Origin: Corallococcus silvisoli
GTDB lineage: Bacteria; Myxococcota; Myxococcia; Myxococcales; Myxococcaceae
Assembly: GCF_009909145.1 (NCBI RefSeq)
Contig: NZ_JAAAPJ010000001.1
Span: 62,001-126,000 of the forward strand
Direction: 5' to 3'
Length of the DNA: 64,000 nucleotides
The position numbers and the translations under genes are program-made. The notes below the pieces were generated by a model. It was not told the DNA's origin, did no database searches, and worked only from the letters and a program-made list of their open reading frames with translations. Of the stretch, positions 18,932 to 27,700 are shown one piece after another; the first letter of the stretch is position 1; each line of letters begins with the position of its first letter.

Positions 18932-20410
18932 GCCGTCCTGACCGGGCACCCGCGCGCGCAGCAGCAGCGCGGCCCCTGGCTCCGCGGCCGTCAGCGCCCG
19001 CGCGGCCTCGGAGACGCCGGACACCTTCTGGTCGCCCACCTGCGTCAGCACCATCCCGGGCGCCAGTCCCGCGCGCTCGGCGGGGCTGCCGGACTCCACC
19101 GCGACCACCTGCGCGCCCGCGTTGCCGTCCTGCGCCTCCGACAGCCGCAGGCCCAGCCGCTTCGACAGGGGCGCGGGCGTCGCGTCCCGAGGCGTCATCT
19201 CCTCCTCGCCCCGCTGCGTCGGCCGGGTGCCCAGCTTCACCGGCACCTCCATCGCCTTGCCGCCGCGCACGAGGCTCACCTTCACCTCGCTGCCCGGCTT
19301 GAGCAGCGCCACCGCGCGGGTCAGCGAGCCGGCGGAGTCCACCGCGCGCTCGCCCACCGACGTGATGACGTCCTCCTCGCGCAGGCCCGCCTTGGCGCCC
19401 GGACCGCCCGCGCTCACGCCGGCCACCACCGCGCCCCTCGCCGCATCCACGCGCAGCGCGCGCGCCAGCTCGGGCGTGAGGTCCTGCACCGCCAACCCCA
19501 CCCAGCCCCGGCGCACCACGCCTGTCTCCTGCAACTGCGGCAGGAGCGCCTGGATGAGGTTCGCCGGCACCGCGAAGCCAATGCCCGTCGCGCCGCCGAT
19601 GATGGCCGTGTTCATGCCCACCACCTCGCCCTTCATGTTGAAGAGCGGGCCGCCGGAGTTGCCCGGGTTGATGGCCGCGTCCGTCTGCAGGAAGTCGTCA
19701 TAGGGGCCCGCGTGGATGTCGCGCGCCCTGGCGGACAGGATGCCCGCGCTCACGCTCGACGCGAGCCCGAACGGATTGCCAATGGCCATCACCGGGTCGC
19801 CCACGCGCAGGCCGTCGGAGTCCCCCAGCTTCACGAAGGGCAGCTTGCCGGACACGCCCTTCAGCTGGATCAGCGCCACGTCCGTGAGCGCGTCGCGGCC
19901 CAGCACCTCCGCGTCGAACGAACGCCCGTCCTCCAACTTCACCCGCACGCTGTCCGCGCCCTCCACCACGTGGTTGTTGGTGAGCACCAGTCCGGCGGGA
20001 TCAATGACGAAGCCCGACCCCAGGCCCTGCTTCGCGGGCGCGCCGCCCTCGCCGAAGGGGTTCTGTCCGCCCTGCATGCCGAAGCGCTCGGCGAGCCCGG
20101 GAGGAAGGCCTTGCATCATCCCGCCCATCGCGGGCCGTGCGCGGGCCTGCACCTCCACGTTCACCACCGCGCCCTTCACGGTGTCCACGAGCGGTGCCAG
20201 GGATGTGAGCGCGCCGGGTGCGGAGAGCGCGGGCGAATAGACCGCGGGCTCCACCTTCGCGCCCGAGGGCGTGGTGGCCGTCTTCAGCGACAGCGTGGGA
20301 CGGTCTGGAGGGGCCACGTCCGGCGACGGCTTGCACGCTCCCAGCGCGACCAGGGGCGTGAGCATCAGTGCGCGGGCAAGGCGGCGGCGGGACGGAAGGG
20401 TGCGGACCAT
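18896..20410 (-). CDS. DegP/HtrA-type serine protease, lipoprotein
   Basis: The protein has 504 residues. The N-terminus is a signal peptide ending in a lipobox (TPLVALGAC, lipidated Cys26), so the enzyme is probably tethered in the periplasm rather than soluble like E. coli DegP. The trypsin-like domain has the triad H147 (TNNHVVEG), D177 (DALTDVAL) and S252 (NPGNSGGPLF). Two PDZ domains follow, at about 300-390 and 410-500 (GWVGLAVQ; LGLRLSEA). It would degrade or chaperone misfolded envelope proteins. The ATG at 20410 has AAGGAG 8 bp upstream; longer frames upstream have no such support. A Gly/Met-rich loop (about 95-128) matches the variable LA loop of the family. Confidence 0.93.
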   Translation of the reverse strand: MVRTLPSRRRLARALMLTPLVALGACKPSPDVAPPDRPTLSLKTATTPSGAKVEPAVYSPALSAPGALTSLAPLVDTVKGAVVNVEVQARARPAMGGMMQGLPPGLAERFGMQGGQNPFGEGGAPAKQGLGSGFVIDPAGLVLTNNHVVEGADSVRVKLEDGRSFDAEVLGRDALTDVALIQLKGVSGKLPFVKLGDSDGLRVGDPVMAIGNPFGLASSVSAGILSARARDIHAGPYDDFLQTDAAINPGNSGGPLFNMKGEVVGMNTAIIGGATGIGFAVPANLIQALLPQLQETGVVRRGWVGLAVQDLTPELARALRVDAARGAVVAGVSAGGPGAKAGLREEDVITSVGERAVDSAGSLTRAVALLKPGSEVKVSLVRGGKAMEVPVKLGTRPTQRGEEEMTPRDATPAPLSKRLGLRLSEAQDGNAGAQVVAVESGSPAERAGLAPGMVLTQVGDQKVSGVSEAARALTAAEPGAALLLRARVPGQDGSLLRAIEVPQR

Positions 20411-20909
20411 CGTGCGTTCTCCTTGAGGTGGCGGCCGGAAGCGACCTTCCGGGCGGAGGGGAAAGAGTCGAACCGGATGCGGTGGGCACCCTGGGAAGGA
20501 GGCAGCGGTCCCGTTCCACCAGCGACACCGGGAGCCACCAGTGGCCCAGCTGCCTGAAGGGAGCTCTGAAGAGGAAGCCCCGCATCCGGTCCGACGCCGG
20601 GACCTCAATGCAGTCCGTGGGCCAAGTCCCCCATCACCCCGTTCCAGAGGGGAGTCGTGTCCCAAACGCCCCCGGGAGGCGGGGCAAAGTGCCCCAACCG
20701 GGGCATTTCGCCCGGGGACAGGCTGCCCCACGCCCCATCCCCCTGGCTCCCCGGGACCCCCGGGCCGCGTGCATGGCACGGCGGATGCTCTTGCAGCGGC
20801 CTGTCCCACCGCCGCGACACCGCCGTGTCGGGGAAGGCCCTCGCGTCGCGCGGGGTCCTCCGTGCGAGGCGTCAGGCGCACCTTCAACCCTCCAGGAGCC
20901 CACTCCCCC
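20411..20909. other. 499-bp divergent non-coding region
   Basis: This region separates the DegP-type gene (minus) and the receiver gene (plus). The left 20 bp hold the protease ribosome site. I see no supported gene in either strand; open frames here are Arg/Pro-rich. The only structured part is at 20681-20713, listed separately. The promoters of both genes should lie here, but I could not identify convincing -35/-10 pairs. Confidence 0.5.
20681..20713 (+). promoter_or_regulatory. Alternating complementary segments able to form exclusive hairpins
   Basis: GGGGC (20681), GCCCC (20691), GGGGC (20700) and GCCC (20710) alternate with 4-5-base spacers, so each inner strand can pair with the one before or after it. 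The strongest single hairpin is 20687-20708 (nine pairs, one G-U, AACC loop). It is about 200 bp upstream of the receiver gene. The layout resembles attenuator or switch leaders, but GC-rich DNA makes chance pairing common. Confidence 0.3.
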
Positions 20910-21371
20910 ATGGTGCACGAGCAGACGGAAGGGGTCGCGCGCGGCGCGGCCTGGGAAGACCCCACCTCGGAGCCCGCGAGGGTCCCGCGCATCCTGGTCG
21001 CGGATGATCAGTCGGAGATGCGCACGCTCATCCGCAAGATGCTCATGCGGCGCGGCTATGAGGTGGTGGAGGCGTCGGACGGGCCGGACCTGGTGCGTGT
21101 CCTCATCGAGGGGCTGACCGCGGATGAGTCGCGCGCGCCCGACCTCATCATCACGGATGTGCGCATGCCGGGCTTCACCGGCCTGGAGGTGCTCGCCCGC
21201 CTGCGGCGCGAGCAGTGGACCACGCCCGTCATCCTCATCACCGCCTTCGGCGACGCGCAGCTGCACCGCGAGGCGTTGCGCCTGGGGGCCACCTGCGTGC
21301 TCAACAAGCCGTTCGACATGGACGAGCTGCGAGGCGCGGTGGAGGTGGCGCTCACGATGACGCGCGGCTGA
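20910..21371 (+). CDS. Single-domain response regulator (receiver only)
   Basis: The 153-residue protein has a 25-residue N-terminal extension and then a complete receiver domain: acidic pair in ILVADDQ, phosphoacceptor D83 in LIITDVRMPG, conserved threonine in ILITAFGD and lysine in LNKPFD. No output domain follows, so it would work as a CheY-like phosphotransfer or protein-interaction module. The ATG at 20910 has AGGAG 11 bp upstream; in-frame upstream sequence does not look coding. No kinase gene is adjacent; the soluble kinases at 6037-7041 or 10211-12478 are only candidates. Confidence 0.92.
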   Translation: MVHEQTEGVARGAAWEDPTSEPARVPRILVADDQSEMRTLIRKMLMRRGYEVVEASDGPDLVRVLIEGLTADESRAPDLIITDVRMPGFTGLEVLARLRREQWTTPVILITAFGDAQLHREALRLGATCVLNKPFDMDELRGAVEVALTMTRG

Positions 21372-21445
21372 AAGGCCCGCGCGGGGCGTGGGCGCGGTAA
21401 GGTGGCCGCCGCTCGCGACGAAGTCGCCTGCTTGCAAGGAAGCCC

Positions 21446-22273
21446 ATGCGCCGCATCCCCTGGTTCCTGCCGTGGTCCCTGCTGTGCCTGGGGTGTGCGC
21501 CCACGCAGCGACAGACGCCGGACGCGGGCGTCACCGACAGCACGCCGCGCAAGCTGGTGGCGCGCATCGTCCACACGTATCCGCACGACCCCACGGCCTT
21601 CACGCAGGGGCTCCAGTTCCACCAGGGCCAGCTCTACGAGAGCACAGGGGAGGACGGCGACCTGCGCCGCATCTCCCTGGAGCAGGCGTCGCCCCTGTGG
21701 ACGCAGGACCTGCCGGACGTGTTCCCGGAAGGGCTCGCGAGCGACGGCGAGCGCCTGTACCAGCTCACCTGGAAGGACGAGACGCTCTACGTGTGGAATG
21801 GCCAGAGTGGCCATCCCCCCGCGCAGGAGAAGCAGGTGGCCTACACGGGCGAGGGCTGGGGCCTGTGCTACTGGCGAGGGCAATTGGTGCGCAGCGACGG
21901 CACGTCCACGTTGCGCTTTCACGATCCGAAGGACTTCCACGTGAAGTCCCAGGTGCAGGTGACGTCACAGGGCGTCCCGCAGGACATGCTCAACGAGCTG
22001 GAGTGCGCGGAGGACGGCGTCTACGCCAACGTCTGGCACACCGACCACGTGTTGAAGATTGATTACGCCACGGGCCGTGTGCTGGCGATCATCGACGCGT
22101 CGGCCCTGGTGCGAGCGGTGCGTGGGCGGGTGCACAGCTACGAGGCGGTGCTCAACGGCATCGCGCTGGAGCCCGGCACCGGCCGGCTGTTCTTCACCGG
22201 CAAGCTGTGGCCCGACCTCTTCGAGGTGGCGCTGGAGCCCGCGACCTCGCAGGAGTCGCGTCAGCGCGAGTAG
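21446..22273 (+). CDS. Glutaminyl-peptide cyclotransferase, lipoprotein (plant/bacterial type)
   Basis: The 275-residue product starts with a signal peptide and lipobox (LLCLGC) and is probably lipid-anchored in the envelope. The mature part matches the beta-propeller glutamine cyclotransferase family: PHDPTAFTQGLQF, LYESTGEDG, GEGWGLCYW, NELE, YANVWHTD and a closing VLNGIALEP...FTGKLWP. These enzymes convert an N-terminal glutamine of peptides to pyroglutamate with loss of ammonia. The ATG has AAGGA 5 bp upstream. Its 3' end overlaps the convergent gene by 13 bp. The peptide targets are unknown; exported proteins with N-terminal Gln are expected. Confidence 0.92.
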   Translation: MRRIPWFLPWSLLCLGCAPTQRQTPDAGVTDSTPRKLVARIVHTYPHDPTAFTQGLQFHQGQLYESTGEDGDLRRISLEQASPLWTQDLPDVFPEGLASDGERLYQLTWKDETLYVWNGQSGHPPAQEKQVAYTGEGWGLCYWRGQLVRSDGTSTLRFHDPKDFHVKSQVQVTSQGVPQDMLNELECAEDGVYANVWHTDHVLKIDYATGRVLAIIDASALVRAVRGRVHSYEAVLNGIALEPGTGRLFFTGKLWPDLFEVALEPATSQESRQRE

Positions 22274-24009
22274 CGGAAGGACACCGCGCCGGTGCTCGCC
22301 GGGGGCACCAGCAGGTCCCAGGTGAGCGTCGCCGTTTCGTCGTCGCGGTGGGCTCCGGGAGTGATGCGAATGAGCCGGGCCCCGCGCGGCAAGGTGTCCA
22401 CCACGCGTACGCGCATGGGTTCGGCGTAGGGGTTGGGCACCCGCACGGTCACGTCCTGGACCTCACGGGCATTCCATTCCACCGGGCCGCGCTGCACGCG
22501 CCGCACGGCCCGGACCTTGGGGTCGGTGCCCAGGGGAAGCGTGAAGGTGTTGTCCGGAGGGCGGGGCCACAGCTTCAGAAATTTTTGCTGGTTGCCGTCC
22601 ACGATGGGCTGGGTCGGATAGTGCATGAACAGCGCGGCCTCCGCGGAAGGGTGCACCTCCCCGACGAGATAGGTGGCCGCGTCCTGCTCGGGGAACACCT
22701 GGCGATGGATTGTCACGGGCCAGGTTTCGGTGAAGAGAGGGACGCGGGGCCCGGTCCTGTTGAGCACGGTGTGCCGTCCCGGGGCGGTGAAGCGCCTGTC
22801 CGGATTCTTCCAGAGGTCGTGAGGAGGATTGGCGGGACGCGCGAAGTCCCGGGGCGGGGGGATGATGTCGGGCTCGTACATACCGACCTCCGCCTCGATG
22901 GAGTCGACGTACGCGGGGCCGAGTGGATGGAAATCGGTGTAACAACCGCCTTCCACGGGCGGCGCGGGTGGGTCTGGATCTGGCCCCGCCCCCGTCCAGA
23001 GTCGTTTATCGAAACGCAGGGATGCTCCGCTGGAGGCTGGAACCACATCGTGCCTTCGGGCTCTGGCCCTCGGGTGCTGGAAGAGCAGTCGGTAGCCAAA
23101 GGGGTCGGGTGGCAGGTCGGTGATGCGGTACTCGCCGTGCGCATTCGTGAATGCGTACACCCGGGATTGGAGCCGGTTGGTGGCGACGGTGACCACCGCG
23201 TCCTTCAGCGGCGCTCCCGTGTTCACGTCCACGACCGTTCCAATGAGGACGACGGGGATGTCCCTCTGGCGGGAGGCCCGGGCATTCCAGTTCGCCGTGG
23301 TGGGCTGCCCGATGTTGTTGAAGATCAGGCGGCGCAGGGCCGTCTCTTCCTCCAGCATGTCGGGCCGGTTGATCCGCTCCGGGAGGGGACCCGTTGCCTC
23401 GAAGGGGGGCATCTTCCGAGACAGATCGAAGTGGAGAATGACGTCCTTCCAGTCGACGCCTGTCCGCTGAAGGATGTGCCCAAGGAAAGTCGCCTCCACC
23501 TGGGGAGGCTGGCTTCGTACGGTGAGTCCGGCCCGGTACTGAGCGCTCGCGCCGGACAGCACGTAGCGCAGCACCACCTTCACGAGGCCTTCGCCCTTCA
23601 AGGTGGCCATGACGTCCACGGCAGGAGGTGAGCCTCGCTCCGCCATGACGGAGAGCTCCATCAAGGCGTCCGACTGGCTGCGAGAGTACGACAGGTATTC
23701 GCCTGGGGGTCTGGGAGGGCCCAGGCGCTGCAGTGCCGAATGGACCTCTTCGGCGGTGAAGGCAGGCACATAGGTGGGCCGCACCTCGACGCGCTGGACC
23801 TCGGCGCCCTCGGCCTCCACTTGGAGGGATGCCGGGTCCACCTGCCCCGTCAAGAGTGGCCACTGCACCTGCTCCGTGCCCGCGACCTTCACCGTGGCCG
23901 TCCGCACGACCAGCGTCTTGTCCTTGTAGAGCGTGACCGTGGTGTCCGGGACCTCTATCGCCACGGCCAGCGTTCCCGCGAGGAGCAATCCCAGACCCAT
24001 CAAGACCAT
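22261..24009 (-). CDS. Exported protein with DUF4139-like and carboxypeptidase-regulatory-like regions
   Basis: This 582-residue protein begins with a hydrophobic signal sequence (MVLMGLGLLLAGTLAVA). The N-terminal half (VTLYKDKTLVVRTATVKVAG; VRPTYVPAFT) and the C-terminal half (VEWNAREVQDVTVRVPNPY; RVVDTLPRGARL) look like the two parts of DUF4139-family beta-rich proteins. Between them is an inserted carboxypeptidase-regulatory-like beta-sandwich (PVVLIGTVVDVNTGAPLKDA ... TNAHGEYRITDLPPDP), about residues 255-320, followed by a proline-rich linker. It is probably periplasmic or surface-exposed; function unknown. Codon use is less extreme than in the flanks, with several A/T-ending codons. 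Confidence 0.8.
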   Translation of the reverse strand: MVLMGLGLLLAGTLAVAIEVPDTTVTLYKDKTLVVRTATVKVAGTEQVQWPLLTGQVDPASLQVEAEGAEVQRVEVRPTYVPAFTAEEVHSALQRLGPPRPPGEYLSYSRSQSDALMELSVMAERGSPPAVDVMATLKGEGLVKVVLRYVLSGASAQYRAGLTVRSQPPQVEATFLGHILQRTGVDWKDVILHFDLSRKMPPFEATGPLPERINRPDMLEEETALRRLIFNNIGQPTTANWNARASRQRDIPVVLIGTVVDVNTGAPLKDAVVTVATNRLQSRVYAFTNAHGEYRITDLPPDPFGYRLLFQHPRARARRHDVVPASSGASLRFDKRLWTGAGPDPDPPAPPVEGGCYTDFHPLGPAYVDSIEAEVGMYEPDIIPPPRDFARPANPPHDLWKNPDRRFTAPGRHTVLNRTGPRVPLFTETWPVTIHRQVFPEQDAATYLVGEVHPSAEAALFMHYPTQPIVDGNQQKFLKLWPRPPDNTFTLPLGTDPKVRAVRRVQRGPVEWNAREVQDVTVRVPNPYAEPMRVRVVDTLPRGARLIRITPGAHRDDETATLTWDLLVPPASTGAVSFRYSR

Positions 24010-24076
24010 GTCTGCATTCTGCGCAGGTCCTCGCCAGGGCCGTCACCCTGGGGCTCCTGGCCGCCAGGAGATGCTT

Positions 24077-24619
24077 TCAGTTTGAGGGCGATTGGGATTC
24101 GGGCTGCCTGGAAAAGCGCCGCCGCACGGTGCGGGTCACCTCCGCGTCCCAGCGCGGCGACAGCACCTCCACGAAGGTCCGCCGGAAGGGCAGGGCGCAC
24201 GCCAGACACGCCAGCGTCGCCGCCAGCCCGATGAGCGTGTTCTGCCATGAGCCCAGGTTCCACTGGCCGGACCAGGACCACGCCTCCAGGCTCTGAGGCC
24301 ACAGGTAGTGGATGGGCCAGTCCGGTCCGCTGCCCGCGAGGTCGCACAGCAGATGACCGTGGAACGCAGCCACCGACAGGAGCGCCACGGCCACGCGCCG
24401 CCGTGCCAGCGTGGCGCAGACCGCCATCGTGACCAGCGCCCCCACGTAGCCGTGAAAAATCACATGGTGATAACGCGAATAGAACTCTTCACCCGCCAGC
24501 AATGACAATCCATCCAGATCCGGCGCGAGCCCCGCGCAGACCACCAGGACGCGGTCCCTGCGCTCCCTCAGCCCCTGCGAGATGAGCCAGGACAGTTCGG
24601 CGTGGACAATGGGGTTCAT
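24077..24619 (-). CDS. YdjM-type membrane-bound metal-dependent hydrolase
   Basis: The 180-residue protein has about four hydrophobic segments and the histidine/aspartate motifs of the YdjM (DUF457) family: HAELSWLI at the start, APDLDGL, YHHVIFHGYVGAL and FHGHLLCDLAGSGPDWPIHY. In this family the motifs are predicted to bind metal in the inner membrane; the substrate is unknown. The gene is divergent from the NRPS-PKS gene, with 85 bp between start codons. That space is too short for two independent control regions, so cross-influence on expression is possible, but I see no functional link. Confidence 0.87.
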   Translation of the reverse strand: MNPIVHAELSWLISQGLRERRDRVLVVCAGLAPDLDGLSLLAGEEFYSRYHHVIFHGYVGALVTMAVCATLARRRVAVALLSVAAFHGHLLCDLAGSGPDWPIHYLWPQSLEAWSWSGQWNLGSWQNTLIGLAATLACLACALPFRRTFVEVLSPRWDAEVTRTVRRRFSRQPESQSPSN

Positions 24620-24704
24620 GGGTGTGCACTAGCGTACGGCATGCCAGGGCGGGTGCGAAGGTTTCTGGCACTGCGCGTTGAGGAGATGGGGGCAATGATT
24701 CGTC

Positions 24705-27700
24705 ATGACTTTCTTCTCCGCGCACCCTGGCCCGGATATCGCCACGCTGTTTGAAGCGCATGCACGTGAAACACCGGATGCGGTGGCGGTGCATTTCGAG
24801 GGTGGCGTGCTGGCGTACGACACACTCAACCGCCGCGCGAACCGGCTGGCACGGCGGCTCCAGGCCCTGGGGGTCGGGCTGGATCAACCCGTGGGCATCC
24901 ACGTCGACCGCACTCCGGAGACCTTGGTGGGGCTGCTGGGCATCCTGAAGGCAGGCGGCGCCTATCTGCCATTGGACCCGAGCCATCCTCCAGATCGGCT
25001 CGCCGGGATGATCGAAGACTCCGGGATACAGGTCCTGGTGGGCCGGAGGGACGCGGCCCAGGGCCTGCGCTTCCAGGGCTCCATCGTGGAGCCTCCCGCG
25101 CCGGATGAGCCCCCGGAGGAGCGCGACGCCGTGAACGTGAAGGGCGGCGCGGGCCCTGACTCCCTGGCCTATGTGCTCTACACGTCCGGCTCCACCGGCA
25201 GACCCAAGGGGGTGTGCATCCCGCACCGGGGCGTGGCCCGGCTGGTGCTGGATGAAGGCTTCATGGGCTTCCGGCGCGAAGACCGCGTCCTCCAGGCCGC
25301 GTCGTTCGCGTTCGATGCGTCGACGCTGGAGGTCTGGGGCGCGCTCCTGAACGGAGCGGCGTTGTGCCTCACCTCGCGGGAGACGTTGCTGTCGCCGCCG
25401 CTCCTCGCGGCGAAGCTGAGGCGCGACGCGGTGTCCGTCGCGGTGCTGAGCACGTCGCTGTTCCATCAACTGGCCGCGGCCATCCCGGACGCATTCGGAG
25501 GGCTCCGGGTGCTGATGGTGGGCGGTGACGTGCTGGACCCCAAGTGGGTGTCGGAGGTCATCGCGCACGGGAAACCAGTGCGGCTGCTCAACAGCTATGG
25601 GCCCACGGAGTGCACCACCTCCGCGACGGCGTATGAAATCCGCGCGCCCCCGTCCCTGGAGCGGTCCATTCCCATCGGCGGGGCGCTCGCGAACCTCCAG
25701 CTGCATGTGCTGGATGACGCGCTGACGCCAACGCCCGCGGGCGAAGCGGGGGAGCTGTACCTGGGCGGCGTGGGGCTCGCGCGCGGCTACCTGAACCGGC
25801 CCGGCCTGACCGGTGAGCGGTTCGTCCCGGATCCCTTCAGCGCCGCGCCCGGCGCCCGGATGTATCGAACGGGAGATCGGGTGCGACGGCTCGAGGACGG
25901 CGACCTGGAGTTCCTGGGGCGGGTGGACCATCAGGTGAAGATCCGTGGCGCCCGGGTCGAGCTGGCGGAGATTGAGAGCGTCCTGCGCGCCCACGGACAG
26001 GTCGCTGACGCGGTGGTGCGGGTGCACGAGGTGTCTCCCGGGGACAAGCGGCTGGTCGCCTATGTCTCGCGTCGCGACGGCACGGCGCCGGACGGCGCGA
26101 TGCTGCGCGCGCACCTGCGCTCGAAGCTGCCGGCCTTCATGGTGCCTCACGCCGTGATGGTGCTGGACCAACTGCCGCTCAATCCCAGCGGGAAGGTGGA
26201 GCTCCAGAAGCTGCCGCCGCCGCGACTGGGTTCAGGAGAGGGGGATGCGCCACGCACGCCGCTGGAGCAGGCGGTCGCGCGCGTCTGGTCGGAGGTGCTG
26301 GGGACGGAGCAGGCGGGGACACAGGACCGGTTCATGGAATCGGGCGGGGACTCGCTGCTCGCGATCCGCTTCATCGAACGGCTGGAGCAGGCGCTGTCAG
26401 TCCGTCTGCCCGTGGGGGCGCTCTTCGACAGTCCGAACATCGAGGAGCTGGCGCGGCGCGTGGAAGCCGCGAGGGGGGCGGTCCGGAGCCCCGCCCTGCC
26501 TCCCATCGTCCCCGTGGATCGGAGCCGGCTCCTGCCGCTGTCGGATGCCCAGCAGCAGCTCTGGCTGCTGGAGCAGGTGGCCCCTGGCCGTGCTGTCTAC
26601 AACGAGCCCTTCACGCTGTACCTGCCGGGAGACCTCCAGCCCGAAGCGCTGGAGCGGGCGTTCCAGTCGCTCATCGCCCGGCATGAAGTGCTTCGGACGA
26701 CCTTCGTCTCCACTCCGGAGGGGCCTCGCCAACGGGTGGAATCCGCGATGCCGTTCCACCTGCGAAGCGTGGACCTGCGTCCTGTGCCCCAGGGCCTCCG
26801 GAGCGCGAAGGCGTTGCAGGTGGCTACGCAGGAGGCGCGCGAGCCCTTCGACCTGACGCGGGGGCCGCTGTTGCGCGCGACGTGGATGCGGCTGAGCGAA
26901 GAGGAGAGCCGCCTCGCCCTGGTGATGCACCACCTCATCGTGGATGGCTTCACGATGGCGGCGTTCCTCCAGGAGGTGAACCGGTTCTACATGGCGGACC
27001 TCCAGGGCGAGCCGCCCGCGCTCACGCCGCTGCCGCTCCAGTATGGCGATGCCTCCGCCTGGCAGGAGGGGCCTCGTTACCAGGAAGCCATCGCGCCACA
27101 CCTCGACTGGTGGAAGCAGGCGCTCGCGGGGGCTCCGCACCTGGAGCTGCCCATGCAGCATGCCCGTCCTCCGGTCCCGAGCTTCCGGGGGGCCAAGCAC
27201 GTCGTGCGAATCCCCCGGGACCTCCTGGACACGGTGAGGGCGCTGGGGCGCGCCGAGGACGCCACGCTCTTCATGACGCTGATCTCGGCGTTCGGTGCGC
27301 TGCTGCATCGCTACTCCGGCGCGCAGGACCTGGTCATCGGTGGCGCCTTCTCCGGGCGGAGCCGCGAGGAGTCCCTCGCCATCTCCGGGCACTTCGTGAA
27401 CCTGCTGCCCCTGCGGCTGCGGTTCTCCCCCGGATGGAGCTTCCGGAGGGTGCTGGCGCACGTTCGCCGGGTCTGCCTGGAGGCGCTGGAACACCAGGAC
27501 GCGCCGCTCCTGCGCATCGTGGAGGCGGTGAACCCGGCGCGCATCCCCGGGGCCAATCCGCTCCTCCAGGTGTCGTGCACGCTGGAGCCGCGCATCGCGG
27601 TGCCGGAGTCGAGCTGGCGTGTGGAGCCCCACGACGTCGACACGGGCACCTCGAAGCTGGACCTCTCCATCGAAATGGATGAGCGGCCGGACGGCATGTC

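Noticed and set aside
20771..20793. Sigma-54 promoter (TGGCAC...TTGCA) before the receiver gene
   Set aside because: The two elements are 11 bases apart instead of 5, so the GG/GC spacing rule is not met.
24663..24685. Sigma-54 promoter (TGGCAC...TTG) before the NRPS-PKS gene
   Set aside because: The spacing between elements is one base too long and the -12 GC is GA.
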